A stretch of DNA of 64,000 bases from Orthonyx spaldingii (Eukaryota; Chordata; Aves; Passeriformes; Orthonychidae), in contig VZTJ01004374.1 of NCBI GenBank assembly GCA_013397795.1, positions 67,674 through 131,673 on the forward strand, written 5' to 3'. Under the pieces are notes generated by a model. That model was not told the origin of the DNA, made no database searches, and was given only the letters and a program-made list of their open reading frames with translations. Numbering within the stretch: position 1 is the stretch's first letter; each line of letters opens with the position of its first letter. Below, one piece after another: positions 36,723-50,030 of the stretch. The position numbers were made by a program, and so were the translations under genes.

Positions 36723-39700
36723 TTTCTTTTCCCCTGCTTATCCTATTCTTGTGTGTGTTCTATACAGGCCTCATATGACTTCAGGCATGCTGTCATTTCT
36801 ACCAAGGCCTATTTAAAACTTCCTGTTTGGAAAAGTAGTAGAGGCAAAGTCGTTTCCACATGGAAACAATCTCTTGTGTCTTCCTTTTAACCCATCCAGG
36901 TCTCTCAGGGAGTAGTCAGGTGAGATTGGAAGTGTGCATCTCATGGTGCCTGTAAGTAGCTCAGTCAGGATGGGACTTAGGTGCCCATCTTGAAGGAAGG
37001 TCCACCCCAGCTGTGGTGGGAAGTGGCATATAACCCAGGGAGAGGAGATGCATCTCACTCTTTGGAATGAGTATCAGAGCTGTGGTTACATCAAAGCGGT
37101 GAGATGCACTTGCAAAAAGGGTTACATACTTGTGCTAAAGCAGAAGGCTGTATTGAATCCAGTACTAATTTCACTTTTCCAGTGAAGGAAAACAGGGGAC
37201 ATTTAGTTCACACCAGATTTTTCTTTTGCAAAATACAAGTTCTGATTTATTATTTAATTTAATTTTAATCCCTAAAAAATTCTTCTTAAGGGGAGAGAGA
37301 GAGAGGGTGTCAGTGGCATCTCAGCCTCTTCATCCTGTTCTCCAATTTCCAGCCACCTTCTGCCTGACAGGCTCTTCACTCAGCCCCTCGGGTCCAGGCT
37401 CTGGTGTCAGTCTTTCACCTCTCAGGAAAACAAAGTTTGCAGGGAGATAATACTGGATTTAACATGATCTACAGGATTGGGGTCAAGGGTGATGGCGAGG
37501 GCCTTCAATCAGTAGACGCTCATTTGAGCGTGTCATCACTGCCGGTGGCTTTCAGAACAGGCTTCTGCTTACAACAGGCTGAAGTGACAGGTGAGAAACC
37601 TGCTTCTCACAGCAGGCAGGAAAGAGCTGTTGGGTACTCGTGGTCAGGGGAGGATAAACATGGCTTGAAAGCAGAAGTAAATTGGTTGCTGGCCGGGAGA
37701 AGGAGAGCAGATGTGATTTCCTTCTTGCCAGTGAACACAGCGCTGTTTGTGGATGTGGCTGGGATGACCCCCCTGATTCTTTTTGGAGATATATTTCCAG
37801 CTTAGAAAGAGATGAGAAAACCAGCAGTGATGACAGCGAGCAGCAGCACAGCCAGACCAGACGGTGCAATGTGAGTCCAGAGCCCAGCCCAGCCCCTGGG
37901 TGGGATGTTGGTGCAGATGTCCCCAGCCAGCACGTGGGTGCATGGTGCACACGGCTGTGCTCAAACAGCAACATGTACCCAGGGCTTGTGGAAACCCCAG
38001 GGCCACCCTGGGGACAGCCAGATAGGAAATAATAGCAATAAAACAACTTTTCTGCCTTGTGTAGGTTAAGACTTGTTGCTGTCCAGAGCAGGGAATAAGA
38101 ACCCTGGGTAAGAAGGTTTGGTTTGGATTAGGGAGAGGGGGGAATTAGGTGGCACTGGTAGGAGATGGAAAGCCAGTGGGTGCCTCATCCCCAGAGCAGA
38201 GTGACAGCGCAACACTGTGTCACAGTGGGCTGGACACGTTTGGGTGAGTGTGGTACAAAACTTCTGCCGTCTGCTCTGCTTGGGAAGGTAATGGCAGTTT
38301 CCAGCAGGTAAATTCCTCTGTAATCTAATTCCTCTCTTTGTCGTGACTGGAGACCTGCAACTCCAGCTGAGCAAGAAATTTAGATAATTGATCCCAGTGT
38401 ATAAGCCAAGGAAAGGGAAGAAAAGCAGAGGTGAATAAAGGAGAATAAAGAAAACAACAGCAGCTGATTTAATGTTGTTCCTGATTTCTGTGTTGTAAGA
38501 GGGAAGCAGTTTTCCATCTGGAAATGGAAATGTTGCAAGTTGGAAAGGATCATCTTGAGTATTAAAACAGCACACTGCAAATCAAGGAGGTTGTTGCCCT
38601 TTTTGACTTCGGGTGTGTCACTTAACCTTGTACTTTCAGTAATAGAAATGGCTGGTCCCTGTGCAGCTGAGGTGCAAAAGCAGCCTCCATTATCTGAAAA
38701 TGCGAGTGGAAGACCCCTATAGATTATTCTTAATCGTACAACCACCAAATTCTGTGTAACAGCCTGTTGCAGGTCCACTCTCAGAGGTAGCTTTGGTCAA
38801 GTGTTAAACCCACTACAAAAGAAATTAGTCAGCTGCAAGTAGGACACTGTGAGTTTTGTGAAGAAAACTCTTGGGATTGTACAAGGAAGGTTTTTTTTTT
38901 TTTTGACCTTTTTTTAGCTGGGTGGTAAAGGCAAGGGGAAAAATAATAAATCCCTTGGTTTGTTTGTGTGTCACTAAGTGACTCCAGTGATTTTCCACGC
39001 TGCATTAGTGGATCAACGATGGCCAAGATGTGCTCAGCCCTCTTTCTGTCCCTGGTGCTGCCATAATGCCGTCCCGCTCCGCGCTGGAAACGTTTCCACG
39101 CGGCATCTGCGCCCGGCAGCCGCCAAGTGCTCGGCGACCTCCTTCCGCTTGCTGCCATTGATGCTGCGTGTTAATGGGCAGAGAGGAAGGCAGGAGTTTG
39201 GCCAAGCACAAAGCTAAAGAGGAGGGGGAGGGAACCTGACATAAATCCCAGCCTCTGCTGTCGCTGTGCCAAAAGCTGGTGGAGAATGGGAGCCACAACC
39301 AGGGTGGTCAAGAAATGGAGCTGCCTGGCGATGGGTCAGTTGCAAATCACAGCAATCTCCAGGCAGCTCAGCCAAGAAGAGCTTGTGTTTGTACTGATTG
39401 TGTGGCTCTACATACCAGAAGTGTGGCTGTCCTTTTCTCTTGGGATAATGACTAGGTGGAGCAGCTCAAATATGTGCATGATATTCATGGTGTTCCCAGC
39501 CAGGAAAAACAAAGCCCTGGAGAAGTGTGCTTGGTTGTAGAATTCTTTGCCTGCTTTTATTACTGGTGGTGTGAATTGCTGAAAGGTGTGTGAGGTACTC
39601 CAGGTAGATGACAGCGTGGGATTGGCACCCTGTAGAGCTATAGAGTGGACTGGGGATTTGGGATGTTTTATGAAATGGGTGGAAGTTGATGAGGACCCTT

Positions 39701-40387
39701 GGGCAGGTGATAGTGGAAACTCTTTTGTGACCCTTTGCCCCAGCTTATTCAATGGACAGGAAGATGGTGGTGGCAAGTAAAGGGTGAAACATCAATATTA
39801 AGCTGTGATGTTATCACACCTGCAGATTAGATAACGACTAGTCGTGTGGTTTGCAACCCAGTTTCCACGAATTACATTTCTGAGCAGTACAATGGATACC
39901 CCCTATTCTTCAATTGCCGTCTGAAACATGATACATTTTCCATGAACTCCCACATAAACGGGTTTTTTGGTGACAGATTGCATGTTAAAGCACTGGAAGA
40001 TGAAAGTGCCAAATATTTGCTTTAGAAAAACACAGTGAAAGATTCTCTCATCCTCCTTAGTCAAACTGCATCAGCCAGAATTCCATTAACAAAAATGACT
40101 TCTGTAGTTAAACTTATTGGCACCCCCTGGGCATCATTAAGGCTCCTTCTTTCCCCCTGTATGTTTTCCAGGGGAAGAAGCATGGAGGGAAGCTAATGTA
40201 GGACAGTAGTGACTTGTGCTGGAATCCTACTTAATATCATGGGATGAGTCTCCTCAGCAGAGCACGAGCAGAGCAGAAAGGCAGCCCCTTCCTGAGCCCC
40301 CAGCTACTCGAGTCAGGGGCTTCAGTAAGCCAAAAGTGGCTTCAATAATTAAAAGGCGTCTCGTAATTATGCTGCACCAACTGTCTG
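36723..40387. other. Non-coding stretch with a CpG cluster
   Basis: No gene recognised. Open frames of 164 codons (37552-38046, minus) and 169 codons (38066-38575, minus) overlap frames open elsewhere and have no domain. A T run is at about 38890-38904. The CpG cluster at 39055-39160 is listed separately. TCACACCT, a T-box half-site, is at 39814-39821. Confidence 0.55.
39055..39160. promoter_or_regulatory. CpG cluster with IRF-like palindrome
   Basis: Many CpGs lie within about 100 bp in otherwise CpG-poor DNA. GGAAACGTTTCC at 39086-39097 is a perfect 12-bp palindrome containing GAAAC words in both directions, as in interferon-regulatory-factor sites. It could be a small regulatory element or a non-coding promoter. 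Open frames on both strands give no recognisable protein. Confidence 0.3.
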
Positions 40388-40475
40388 CATGACCTTGGAC
40401 CAGAGCCCACCTCACTCCATGCCTCAGTTTGCCTACCTAGGCAATAGAATTAGGTAATGCTTGTGAGTATCACAC
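40388..40475 (-). mobile_element. MIR-type SINE fragment
   Basis: Read on the plus strand, it shows 'CATGACCTTGGACCAGAGCC', then 'CACTCCATGCCTCAGTTTGC', then 'CTAGGCAATAGAATTAGGTAA'. This is the order of the reverse MIR core (tgaccttgggcaagtcac ... ctgtgcctcagtttcc ... tgtaaaatggggataata). Moderately diverged and truncated at both ends. Confidence 0.65.
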
Positions 40476-43400
40476 TGTTGCTAAAAATAAACTATATCAT
40501 TGGCCACACAGAGTGTGACTAATTTTAAACCTACTGTGAATTTGCTCCATGATCTCCAAAGGGGAATGGTCAGCCCTGGCGAGGCAGTCTGATGCTGCCC
40601 CATAGATGTGCTTTAGGAAACAGGAATTTGTGGTACTCGTGACATCCCACATCTGAAAATACATCTCACCAGTAGTGGAATGTTGACAGGAAGTTAACTT
40701 GTTTAAAAGTAGTACATCTTCCCTTTTGCTCCTGCTTTCTGTAGGGCCTCATCTTCCAAGCCACAAGCCATCCTGCCAGGGATGCATGATTTAGATTGAC
40801 AACCTCCTGATACACTTACTACACTTCAATTTTTATCTGCCTGGTTCATTCAGACCTTGCCTCAAAAACAGATACTGGATTCTGGAAAAGCAGTGTCTGA
40901 TTTGACTTGGCAAAAGGCAGGTGCTCTGGAACTGGCATTTTGAGGGTGTGAGTGGGAGCCTGTGGAAGGATTCCTTATGCAGGAAAGACCTCCTGCTCCT
41001 CCCTGCATGGTCCATCCCTGCATGCCTGGGCTTCCAGGCCAGCAGTGGTGAGTCATTTGCAGATATCCACACCCACATCCGAAACCATGAAGGGGTCTGG
41101 CGTATTTGATAAAACAATATGTAGAAGATTTTAACCAGTATTTTCCGGGTTTTAAAATTCAAAACTTGATACACAGCACTGTACAAAGTGCATGGTGAGT
41201 GTGAGCATGTGTTTGTCCTCTAGTGCATGTGTATACACAAATGTGTAGCTTGTGCATTGTCAAAAGAAAGGAGGAAAAACCCCAGAATACAGTGGCTTTG
41301 CATCTGCTCCATACACATGGTTGCTGATAAAAGTGCTTACTGCTTCTCTCACAACTAATCACTTCTTCAGCTCAGCTGACAACGTGTTAGTTGCTGTGCA
41401 GATGACCACAGCATTTACCCAAAAAACTATTAATTTGGTTTTGAGGCTTATGTGCTGTTTTTATAATCAGGCAGATTTCATTTCTGGAGACAGAAGACTC
41501 ATTCCTCAAGCCAAAGCACTTGTTTAGAGTGAATTGTAGCTGCTGTCCTAAGGTTATAAGTTTGTGGAGGTACTTACAACAAATCAAAAAATGTTGCTGG
41601 AGCACTTATTATTGACCATTTTTAACAATTGGGTATTGTTTGGTTTTACTTTCTGATGGACAGATGGGTCTTGGCTTCATTTTCCAACATTACGTTGGGG
41701 GATCAGTGGGACTGTGTGCATGGAGCAGTCCTCTCACAATAATTCCTGTTTCTGCCCTGGCACTAGAATAGGCTCTGAGCTTCAGTGAAAAAGTTGTGCG
41801 GTGTTGTATTGTACAGTGGTCTCCTGGCACTCATAGGTCTTGTATTTAAGTACATGTTGGTATTGGAATTGAAACTTGGGTTTGAGTGCAGTATCGGTGC
41901 AAAGTTTTCTTAGGCAAAAGTTTTCCTTTCTTTCCACTTAGTAGCACTTTTGTCATTGAGCATCTTGAATAAGTTTGTAGAAGAAGAGGTTGTAAGTGTT
42001 AAAGTAGCTCCATGTCCTAGAGCGAAGCTGGTGGCAGTGTTGGGGTATAGAAGCACTGTCCTGGTAGGTCTCAGCTCACCATTCTGGAGAGCTACCGGAA
42101 CATATGTTTCTATGCATAATTCTTTATTTAATTTCAATTGAGTTCTTGGGTTAGTGTCCTCTTAGCCAGCTATTGGCTATGGCTCATTAGTTTAAGTAGG
42201 TCTGATACCCATGTTTGAAAGGTCTTTGTGCCTAAATCCTTTCAAGGTAGTAGAAATTATAAATGGAAATAGTCATCATCGTGCTTAATTGTAGCTTTTG
42301 TCTGAATAGTGGGACTATCTGCTGGATTAACTTCATCAGTGAGTATCTAGTGGCTACAGAGGTCGCTTGCTCCTCTGCAGATCAGTAGATGAGTTGGAGA
42401 ATTTCCTCATCACTTTTGTCCACAATTCCATCATCTGGGGAAAGGGTCTCGCTTAATGATCTGATTTTGGCTTTGTTGGGATGGTTCATTCAGTTAAGTG
42501 ATTTTTCTGAGGTGGGTTTATGTTTAGGTTTCTTTTTTTTAAAATTTAGCTTCTGGTGGGCAAGGCCTGTGACTGGAGAGGTGCCCTTTTGCTGGAAATT
42601 GCAGGGTTCTGTGAAACTCCCATGAGCTAGTCCCAAAACCAGAAGTCAGCATCACACTGGTGACAACCTTCTCCCCTTGTACCTGAAGTTATGGCCTGAA
42701 GTGGAAGGAAAGAAGGAGAAGACAGTGGGGAAGAAAGGAGTCATCCCTGCTGGACCATGCTGCCGTATCCTGCTGTGTCTGTGTAGTAAAAGGATGTGGT
42801 GGCTGTGATGACAGCATCAGGTATGGCAAAACACTCCACCCTGCTGGAGTGTCAGCTGGAAGAACTAATCCAGTTCTGCATGTGCTGGGGTGGGTAGGTG
42901 CTAAAATTGGATGAGACCTTGTGAGTCCTCCCAATTCTGTTACCAGCTTCTGGTGAGCATGCTGAGAGCACAACTCTGTCTCTACCACCGTGGTTTTATA
43001 GACCAGGATCATTGATGTCTCCTTTGCAGCCCTCCTGGCAAATCCAAGGATGCATTAAACATGTATTTGCACTCTGGAAAGCAAGCTGCAGCAGCCTGAA
43101 TTATTTTTCTTCAGACTTCCTATATTTCTGCATCAGCTTTGATTGTCATTTCTCCTGCACATATCCATCTGGGCTGAGTCAGGATGTCATCTGTGCAGCT
43201 ATTCTGGGATGCTGGGTCTGCTGTGATGGTACCTTGAAAGAAAACTCCCCTGCTGGTAGTGCCCAGCCAGCACGGAGGTGCCAAGAGAGCAAAAATAAAA
43301 GGAGCCAAGACCGGACTGTGTCTTGGCTTTGCCTGTGTGGCCGCAAGAGAGATGCACAGCAGGGAGAGAAACCACTGTTAGCAGAGTCTGGGCTGGAGGA

Positions 43401-46220
43401 ATGCTTCCCAGAAGTGCTGCCCCTGGAGAACTCCCTGACTGGGCACAAGGGCTGGCTGTGGCTGTCTTCCTCCAGCTTTAGGTGATATATCTGCTTCTGG
43501 ATTAGCTCCTCATGTTAGGAAAACATTCATCATCCAGACGTGGCCATGGGAAGGTTTTAAGTTGTTCACATTACTTGTCCTCATTCACAGTGGTAAAAGT
43601 GGTAAAAATGAGGAAGGAGGAGGCAAAGAGCTGGTTGAGTCCATCTTCTTCTTTAAAGGGGAGCCTGTGTGTTTTGCAGTGCTTGGGAGCTGCTGTGTTA
43701 GTTCTACATGCAGCAGTCACAATGCAGGTGAAAATTGTGCCTGGTTTGTATTAGAGCAGCTCAGGACAGAGGCACGAGGGGCAGTCTGTGTCTGGCAACC
43801 TGGAGCCCATCCTCCTGCTCCTGGGTGGATGTCACCTGGGCACCACCCTGCTCCTCCATTCCAACAAATGTCTCTGTATCTGAGACACAGAGGTGGCGAA
43901 CCAGTTTCAAAAATTGCCATTTGGGGTCAGATGATGGTGCTTCAATATTTTTAAGCCACCATCATTTATTGTTTGTCTTGGATGAATAACAAGGCCTGGA
44001 GGATTTGCCATTTGAAGGTGCACGCTGCAGCCTGGTGCCTGTAGTTGACGTAGTAACTCTTGCTGCACATTTGTAGGATGGTCTTGTGGGGAGCACTTAA
44101 ACAATGTGGTTAAAAAGCTACTGGGCTAACTTACAGAAAGCCCCAAATCGCTGGCAGTTTCCAGCCAGGAAGGATAGATGGTCTTGTAATTTGCAGACAC
44201 CACAGGGAGTACAAACCATGAGTTGCAGGGCCTTGACCCAGGAGCTGGCACTGGAGCTGCCTGCCCTGGCCCTCCATCAAGCAGGAGAGAATGTGGAGCA
44301 GGATAGGTGCTAACTCTGGGGGTGACCTCACACCACTGCCAGCATGTCGGGGAGCAGACTGCAGCAGTTCATATGTGGGCACACGTCATCTTCTGCCATC
44401 TCGGTGAGGGTATCAGCCCCCAGGAGAGGAGTAGAAGTGACAACCTCTTAAATCAACACAGTGTGAATTGCTGTAGGTACTGAGTTAGAGCTGATATTCT
44501 CTGTTCCGCAGGGTGTTTAATTAATATTATTTGAGTTGCTTGGTAAAAACACAGGTCCTTTCAAGAAACCCAATAGAATCCTTTTCTCTCTTTTTCCCCA
44601 TACTGGTAAATGGAGTCTGTGCTCTGTGGAGGTATCCACCACTGTCTGAATTCAGGCTCCTTTGCAGCTGAGAAGTGATTTAAAAAAGGTAAAAAAAAAA
44701 AAAAAAAGACAAGAAAAAGCCACACATCAAGCAGTCTTGCCCTTAACTCTAGATTTGCCAGCTGCAGAGCAGAAAGAGAGTTGCTTCCTTAACATTTTGC
44801 AGTTGTAAAATGATGGACAGGTAATCTTAAGCCTGCATTCATTTTCTGTTGCCCATTTTAGCTCTTTAAAACCTCTAGTTTTCAAACTTGCAGTTCACCT
44901 TTAGGAAACAGAGTTGCTCTTCTCATGTGAATTCCCCCAGCAACTGCGATAAAGAAAGGCACAAAAGGTTCAAGGGAGTGAGATACTGCAGCTGTTTCTG
45001 GATTGAGTGATTTCCAAAGTTTGCCCTTTAGATGGCAGCTGGAGGGGGCTGCAGGTCTGGTGCCCTTGTTTGGGACTGGGGCAGCCGTGGGGCACTGTCC
45101 TTTGCCAGCCAAAAGGCAGCAAAGCACTCACTGAACCTGGAAACTGTGGAGCCTCCACGTTCCTGGGGCTGGCAGCAAAGGCTGGGGCAGCTGCTCAGGG
45201 ATGTGTGGATGCTGGCAGGGCAGTCAGGGGACTGCTGTGCTGTCACTGTGAGCACACTGACACTCTTGTTTTCCAGAGTGAGGGGTGTGGAGGGGCTTAG
45301 CAACCACAGGCTGAGCATGCTCCATCTCTTCAGCAGCAGCCATAAAGGAAGAAGCTTGCAGGAGCGATTCATTTGAATTTAGTGTGAGGGTATGGCACAG
45401 TCGTGGTCACCCAGTAAGTGTGTCCCTCCAGGTGACCACACACATGTCTGTAGTCCAGCTAGTGGCTGTTGTCTCCTGTGCTTGTTCTTGTGACAGGCAT
45501 CATGCCCACACATTTACCTCTGCTCATTCCTCGCCTGGCAGCCCACCAGCTGTGACTCGTCTCTCCCAAGGTGATTTTCCCAGTAACATCTGAAGAGACA
45601 ATTTCTAAATATTATGTCTATTTTTGTCGTCCTATTGCGATCTGCCAATCAGCATTGACTGGGAGACAGAGTTAGTGATTGTGGGGGGCTAAATTAGGGT
45701 GCTTGTGTATGGCTGCAGGTACACCTTTACTAGCCAGCAGCTACCTCTACCTGTTTAGTGATTATAGGAGCCTGACTGCTTGCTTGGTAAGGCAAGTTCC
45801 TGTTATTTTTAAAAGTTTTTCACAGGCAGGATTCTCTCTTCTTTTTATGAAAAATTGTATCTACAAAGTCCATTCAAGGGGAAGGCAGTTAGTTTTAAAT
45901 TCCCCCTGCAGTTTTTGAAATCCATCAGATCTGCAAACCTGTAAAAAATGGGAATTGAATATAAGCAGAAGTGAAAATAAGTTGGTTTCTATTGCATAAA
46001 CTGCAGAGCTTAAACTAAGCAGGAGAAAAATATTTTTTCTGATATGAGTTGTGATAGTAATACAGGCCAGGTCTGCTTTGAAGAGTTTTGCCAACACAGC
46101 TACATTGGTCAAGGATGTTGATGAAGTGTGTGTTTGGTTTGGTTTTTTTTTCTTTTCACACTGCTGTAGCTATTCAGGCAAAATCCCTGGTGATTCCGTA
46201 AATGCAATTATGCCAGCAAA
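40476..46220. other. Non-coding stretch, nothing recognised
   Basis: No gene recognised. A strong-looking acceptor (GTCTCCTTTGCAG) ends at 43028 and leads into an open frame (43012-43485), but I found no convincing donor and no protein family. An A homopolymer lies at 44691-44707. GC-richer DNA near 45030-45380 is open on both strands (114 codons each), which indicates composition. Confidence 0.55.
44691..44707. repeat. A homopolymer (17 A)
   Basis: An uninterrupted A run after AGGT. No retroposed body is recognised upstream. Confidence 0.85.
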
Positions 46221-46292
46221 ACTGCGCTTTTGATGATATGGTTGATTTTGCTCACTACTGCGCTTTTGATGATATGGTTGATTTTGCTCACT
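46221..46292. repeat. Perfect 36-bp tandem duplication
   Basis: 46221-46256 and 46257-46292 are identical over all 36 bases, beginning ACTGCGCTTTTGATGATATG. There is no trace of a third copy on either side. Perfect identity implies a recent event, or a misassembly. Confidence 0.95.
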
Positions 46293-49200
46293 GGAGGGCA
46301 AAACATTGTGAAGCCATGCTGGCTAAAGCTTGCTTTCTCCAGTTTAAATTGTGTGTGTTCCAAGGGTATAGTTTGACAAGCTTTTCTTTCAGTGCCCATG
46401 CCAGCTTCAGCAGTCACCCCCCCATGCAGATTGTCTCTGGGATATGGTTTTGCTCTCTGGCAGATACAGCATCAGAGTGAAGCAGCTGAAGGGAATGGCC
46501 TCACCGTGGCTCTGCTGCATTTCTCCCTACCCAGTGCTGGTGTTTCTGACTCCTGTCAGCTAACCTGGAAAGCTGTAGTGACAGATAACTTGGCAGAGGA
46601 GGGCTTCTTTTTTTCTTCTCTGTCTTTCTTTTTTTCAGTGTGTGGATTTAGCTTCCCAAACTGTTTCACTGTGGGATCAGACGGGCCTTGATGTGAACCA
46701 TAGAGACCTGCAGACCTCTGCTGTTGCCTGTGGTTGGATCCACTCAAGTGGGTTATAAACCATGCTCTCGTCTGTACTGCTGTGTTCAGGAGACCAAATC
46801 AGAGAAGGGCTCTGAGTTAAAAATAGCCACTCTGAAAGCACTCAGGCTGATGGCCCTGGCTGGGGTCAGTCTCACTGTCCGGCTCACCGTGTGTGCTGGC
46901 CACCAGCTGCACAGCCAAGATGCAGGCGAGGGCAAGACATGGGAGAGCAGCCGGGATTGCCTGACCTGGTGCGGCTGCTGGGAGAAATATGAGAGGAGTT
47001 ATGGTTTTAGAGTACTTAACTCACTGGCAGAGTGCTGCTGGAGCAGGTCTATACTGGGAATGTCTCGCACCACAGTCTAGGAATGCTGGATTAACCTTAA
47101 TAGTCTCCATAGTGCAGATGGAGCTTGTGCCGTTGGAGCTGCATTTTTGTGGTTTCACACAGCCCATCTCAGAGTGAGACAGTGCACAAAAGCATGTCTT
47201 TGCAGGTGGAAGGATTTCTACCAGATCAGCTGTAGGAAGAGTCATTCGTAGGTATTTTCTTTGTGGATATTTGAGCCTTCTCTGGGGCCCCGTAGCATGG
47301 GAGTCTGTTACGTAAATAGAAGGACACAAGGCTTTGCATTGAGGACCATATTACAGGGTCTGATTGAAATCAACAGCTTCCTCTTAAAACCACATCTATA
47401 AAAAATTAAAATATTTTCTTTTGCTCACACCAAGGAAGCAGAAGGTGAAGCCCAGAAGCTAATCAGACCAAATATCAAAAATTGTTGACAAAATCTCGAG
47501 CTGGGGGCAAATCTACCATGTATAGTATGAGTCTAATCTCTTGAAATGCTAGGATTTTTAAATTTCATTTCATTTTTACAGGGGTTCTAATTGTTTTTGA
47601 ATTCAATCTGTTAGTGAAGGCATAAGAAAATGTAGTTCTTCTCCTTTTTGATAGCCTCCAGTATTTGAATACCTCTTCTGTGAAATGCAAAGAGGAATCC
47701 TTTACTTCGTGTTCTGCCCAGTGTTGACTTAAAAAAGTTTGCAAAATGCTGCCCTCAGGGAAAATGGGTTGCAAAGCTTCACATTCTTAGTTGGAGCCAG
47801 GTTTCACCCAAAGAATTCCCACTTCCCACATTTGCAAACCAAAAAATGCAGTTTAACCAAAAGTAGAGCTGTCAGGCAAGTGCTGGGCTGCAGTGCAGAT
47901 CATCCAGTGCACCTAACTTGTGCTCCTTAAAACATTGCTGCTGGCTGCCCTGCACCCCGTGGATCTGCTGGAGGGCTCCCATCCCACTCCATGGAGAAGG
48001 GGCTTCCCCCTGTGTTTCTGAGCTGTAAGAGGTCGGGAGGGTGTGGCTGTTCAGGTTGGATGCCAGTGCTTGAGGTTTCCTTACACCTGCTGGAGGTGCA
48101 GGGTGGGCAGCAGTGTGGTTGTGTCCTGTGCTGTGGTTGTTCCCTCCAGCAGAGCCCACGGGCTGTGAACATCCTTTGAGCAAGGAGTCTCCACAAAGGT
48201 GACTTGCATTTTGCAGCAACAAGGCCTTAAGTTTACACAGCGAAGGCTGGAAGTTGGAGATACAGGTTCTTTCTGGAAAGGGCAGTTGATGATTCAGCAC
48301 CCACGTGTAAGCACAGCATTCATTTGTGCAGATCTCTGCAGTTGTTCGGCATAATAGAACATGTTGGTACCCTCTTCCTTGGTGAATAGAGTTAATCTGC
48401 CGACACAATAGACTAGAATGTCTCTTGAGCCCTACAGAAGCTATCACGTTAAAACAAGTTTATTCACTTTTTAAAATATATTATTTAAAAACTTACTTAG
48501 GGAGTTCATTAAAACCGGGATTTCTTTGTCTTTTTAAGACATTGTGGCTCAATAAGAAAAGCCTATTGAGTGTGGGTTTATTTTTCAAGCATGCAATGTG
48601 TGTCTGATTCTAAAGTCTTTCTGAAAAATAGCTCTTCTGTTTATGCAGGAACCACATTTCCTTCCATGCTAATGTATTTTCTTTAAAAATATTAGTGAAA
48701 CACGATGGAGGCACAAAGTTCCTCAATACATGTATTAATCTTAGCATGCAATCAGCAGTTCTAGCTTACTGACACTAGTTCACATCTTGCAGAAAATGTG
48801 AGCCTGAAGGGAAGCATATGGCAAGAGCATTGTAACCTGCTAGGATCACTGCCTTTGTTTGCCTTTTAACTATTGGCCCAAACTTGTGCATGAAGATTTG
48901 GTTGTTAAGTCTGGAAATAGGCCACAAAGATGATTTGACAAGTGTCTTAATGCCAGGAAGCACCATGATGTGTTGTGAAAAAAAGCCACCTGACCAGATG
49001 AAAATAGGTTTTGTGATGGTAATCTCTGGCACGTTGATGCAGTTGCAGATAAAACATTCTTCTAAGCTCAGGAAAAAAGATAATCAAAATTTAGAGAAAA
49101 ACTGACTGTCCAGCAATCTACTGGGCTGCTGCTACAGGCTGTAGCTGAGCTGGGACTCAGGGTACCTGTCTGACCTTTGGATGGTCTGTGCTGGATCAAA

Positions 49201-49828
49201 TGCACAGACTGTCCAGTAGCTCTTAGTTTCAGTGTGCAAAGTGGGGCGACCTTTGGTGAACACCCCTGTAGTGTGTGATTTGGGAGGTTGAAGGGTATTA
49301 TCTTCATAACATGGGAGGGCATCACTATCCATTTTCAGTTGATCACCTTGCATGCTTCTTGCAAGGTCAGCTTCAAACTATGACTAATTCCTCTGCAAAA
49401 GAAACAGATGTCAGGATTAATTCATTTATATCTCTACATCACAGCACGATGTATTTTCTTACTACTCTAATTTGGGTCCTGTAATATATTTGCTTGCTTT
49501 TTCCCTGTAGCTGTTATTCTAGCATGAATATCATTAATCTCTATCCCCTCAGAACAACTGGACTTTTGGGGGAGGGAGGAAATGGGAAGAAAGAGGACAT
49601 TAGGTTGTTCTAGGATAGCGACTGGGGTTGTGACCATATTTAACTATTACACATCAGTTAAGGTTCAAAGCTTTATCTTCTCTGCAGAAATAACTGCATT
49701 CAGCTGCCCATGGCTGAGTCTCATTATACCTTGTTATTTCCACGATAAGAGAGGAAGAGAAAGAATAAATTTTTAAACAGTGAGTTCCTACTATTTGTTT
49801 GAGGTCAGACACATAATTACTTTCACGG
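46293..49828. other. Non-coding stretch, nothing recognised
   Basis: No gene recognised. The 191-codon open frame at 47872-48447 (minus) is accompanied by overlapping frames on both strands and lacks any domain, so I do not call it. Confidence 0.55.
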
Positions 49829-50030
49829 AATGGCTCCTGGGAGGTTAGTTCCAGATGTGGGTTCAGGATCCTGCCCCACTGATGGCCAAATGAGGTAAAT
49901 TACATGGTCTTCCTCATGTCGTGTCCTTTCTGTAAATTGGGGATAGTGGCCTTGCCTGCCTGGCAGAAGCGTTGTGAAGATGAGTTTCTTTAAGATGAGA
50001 AAATTCTCACATCTTGAGAAGGTGGCTTAA
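49829..50030 (-). mobile_element. MIR-type SINE fragment
   Basis: Plus-strand words 'GGTAAATTACATGGTCTTCC', 'CTTTCTGTAAATTGGGGATA' and 'GCCTTGCCTGCCTGGCAGAA' followed by 'GCGTTGTGAAGATGAG' follow the reverse MIR-family order (aagtcacttaacctcc ... catctgtaaaatggggata ... ttgcctgcctcacaggg ttgttgtgaggatta). This is one of the clearest MIR matches in the window. Ends are approximate. Confidence 0.72.

Noticed and set aside
38066..38575. 169-codon open frame, minus strand
   Set aside because: No recognisable domain and no paired splice sites. Likely chance.
47872..48447. 191-codon open frame, minus strand
   Set aside because: Overlapping frames on both strands, low-complexity Gln/His/Ser-rich product, no family resemblance.
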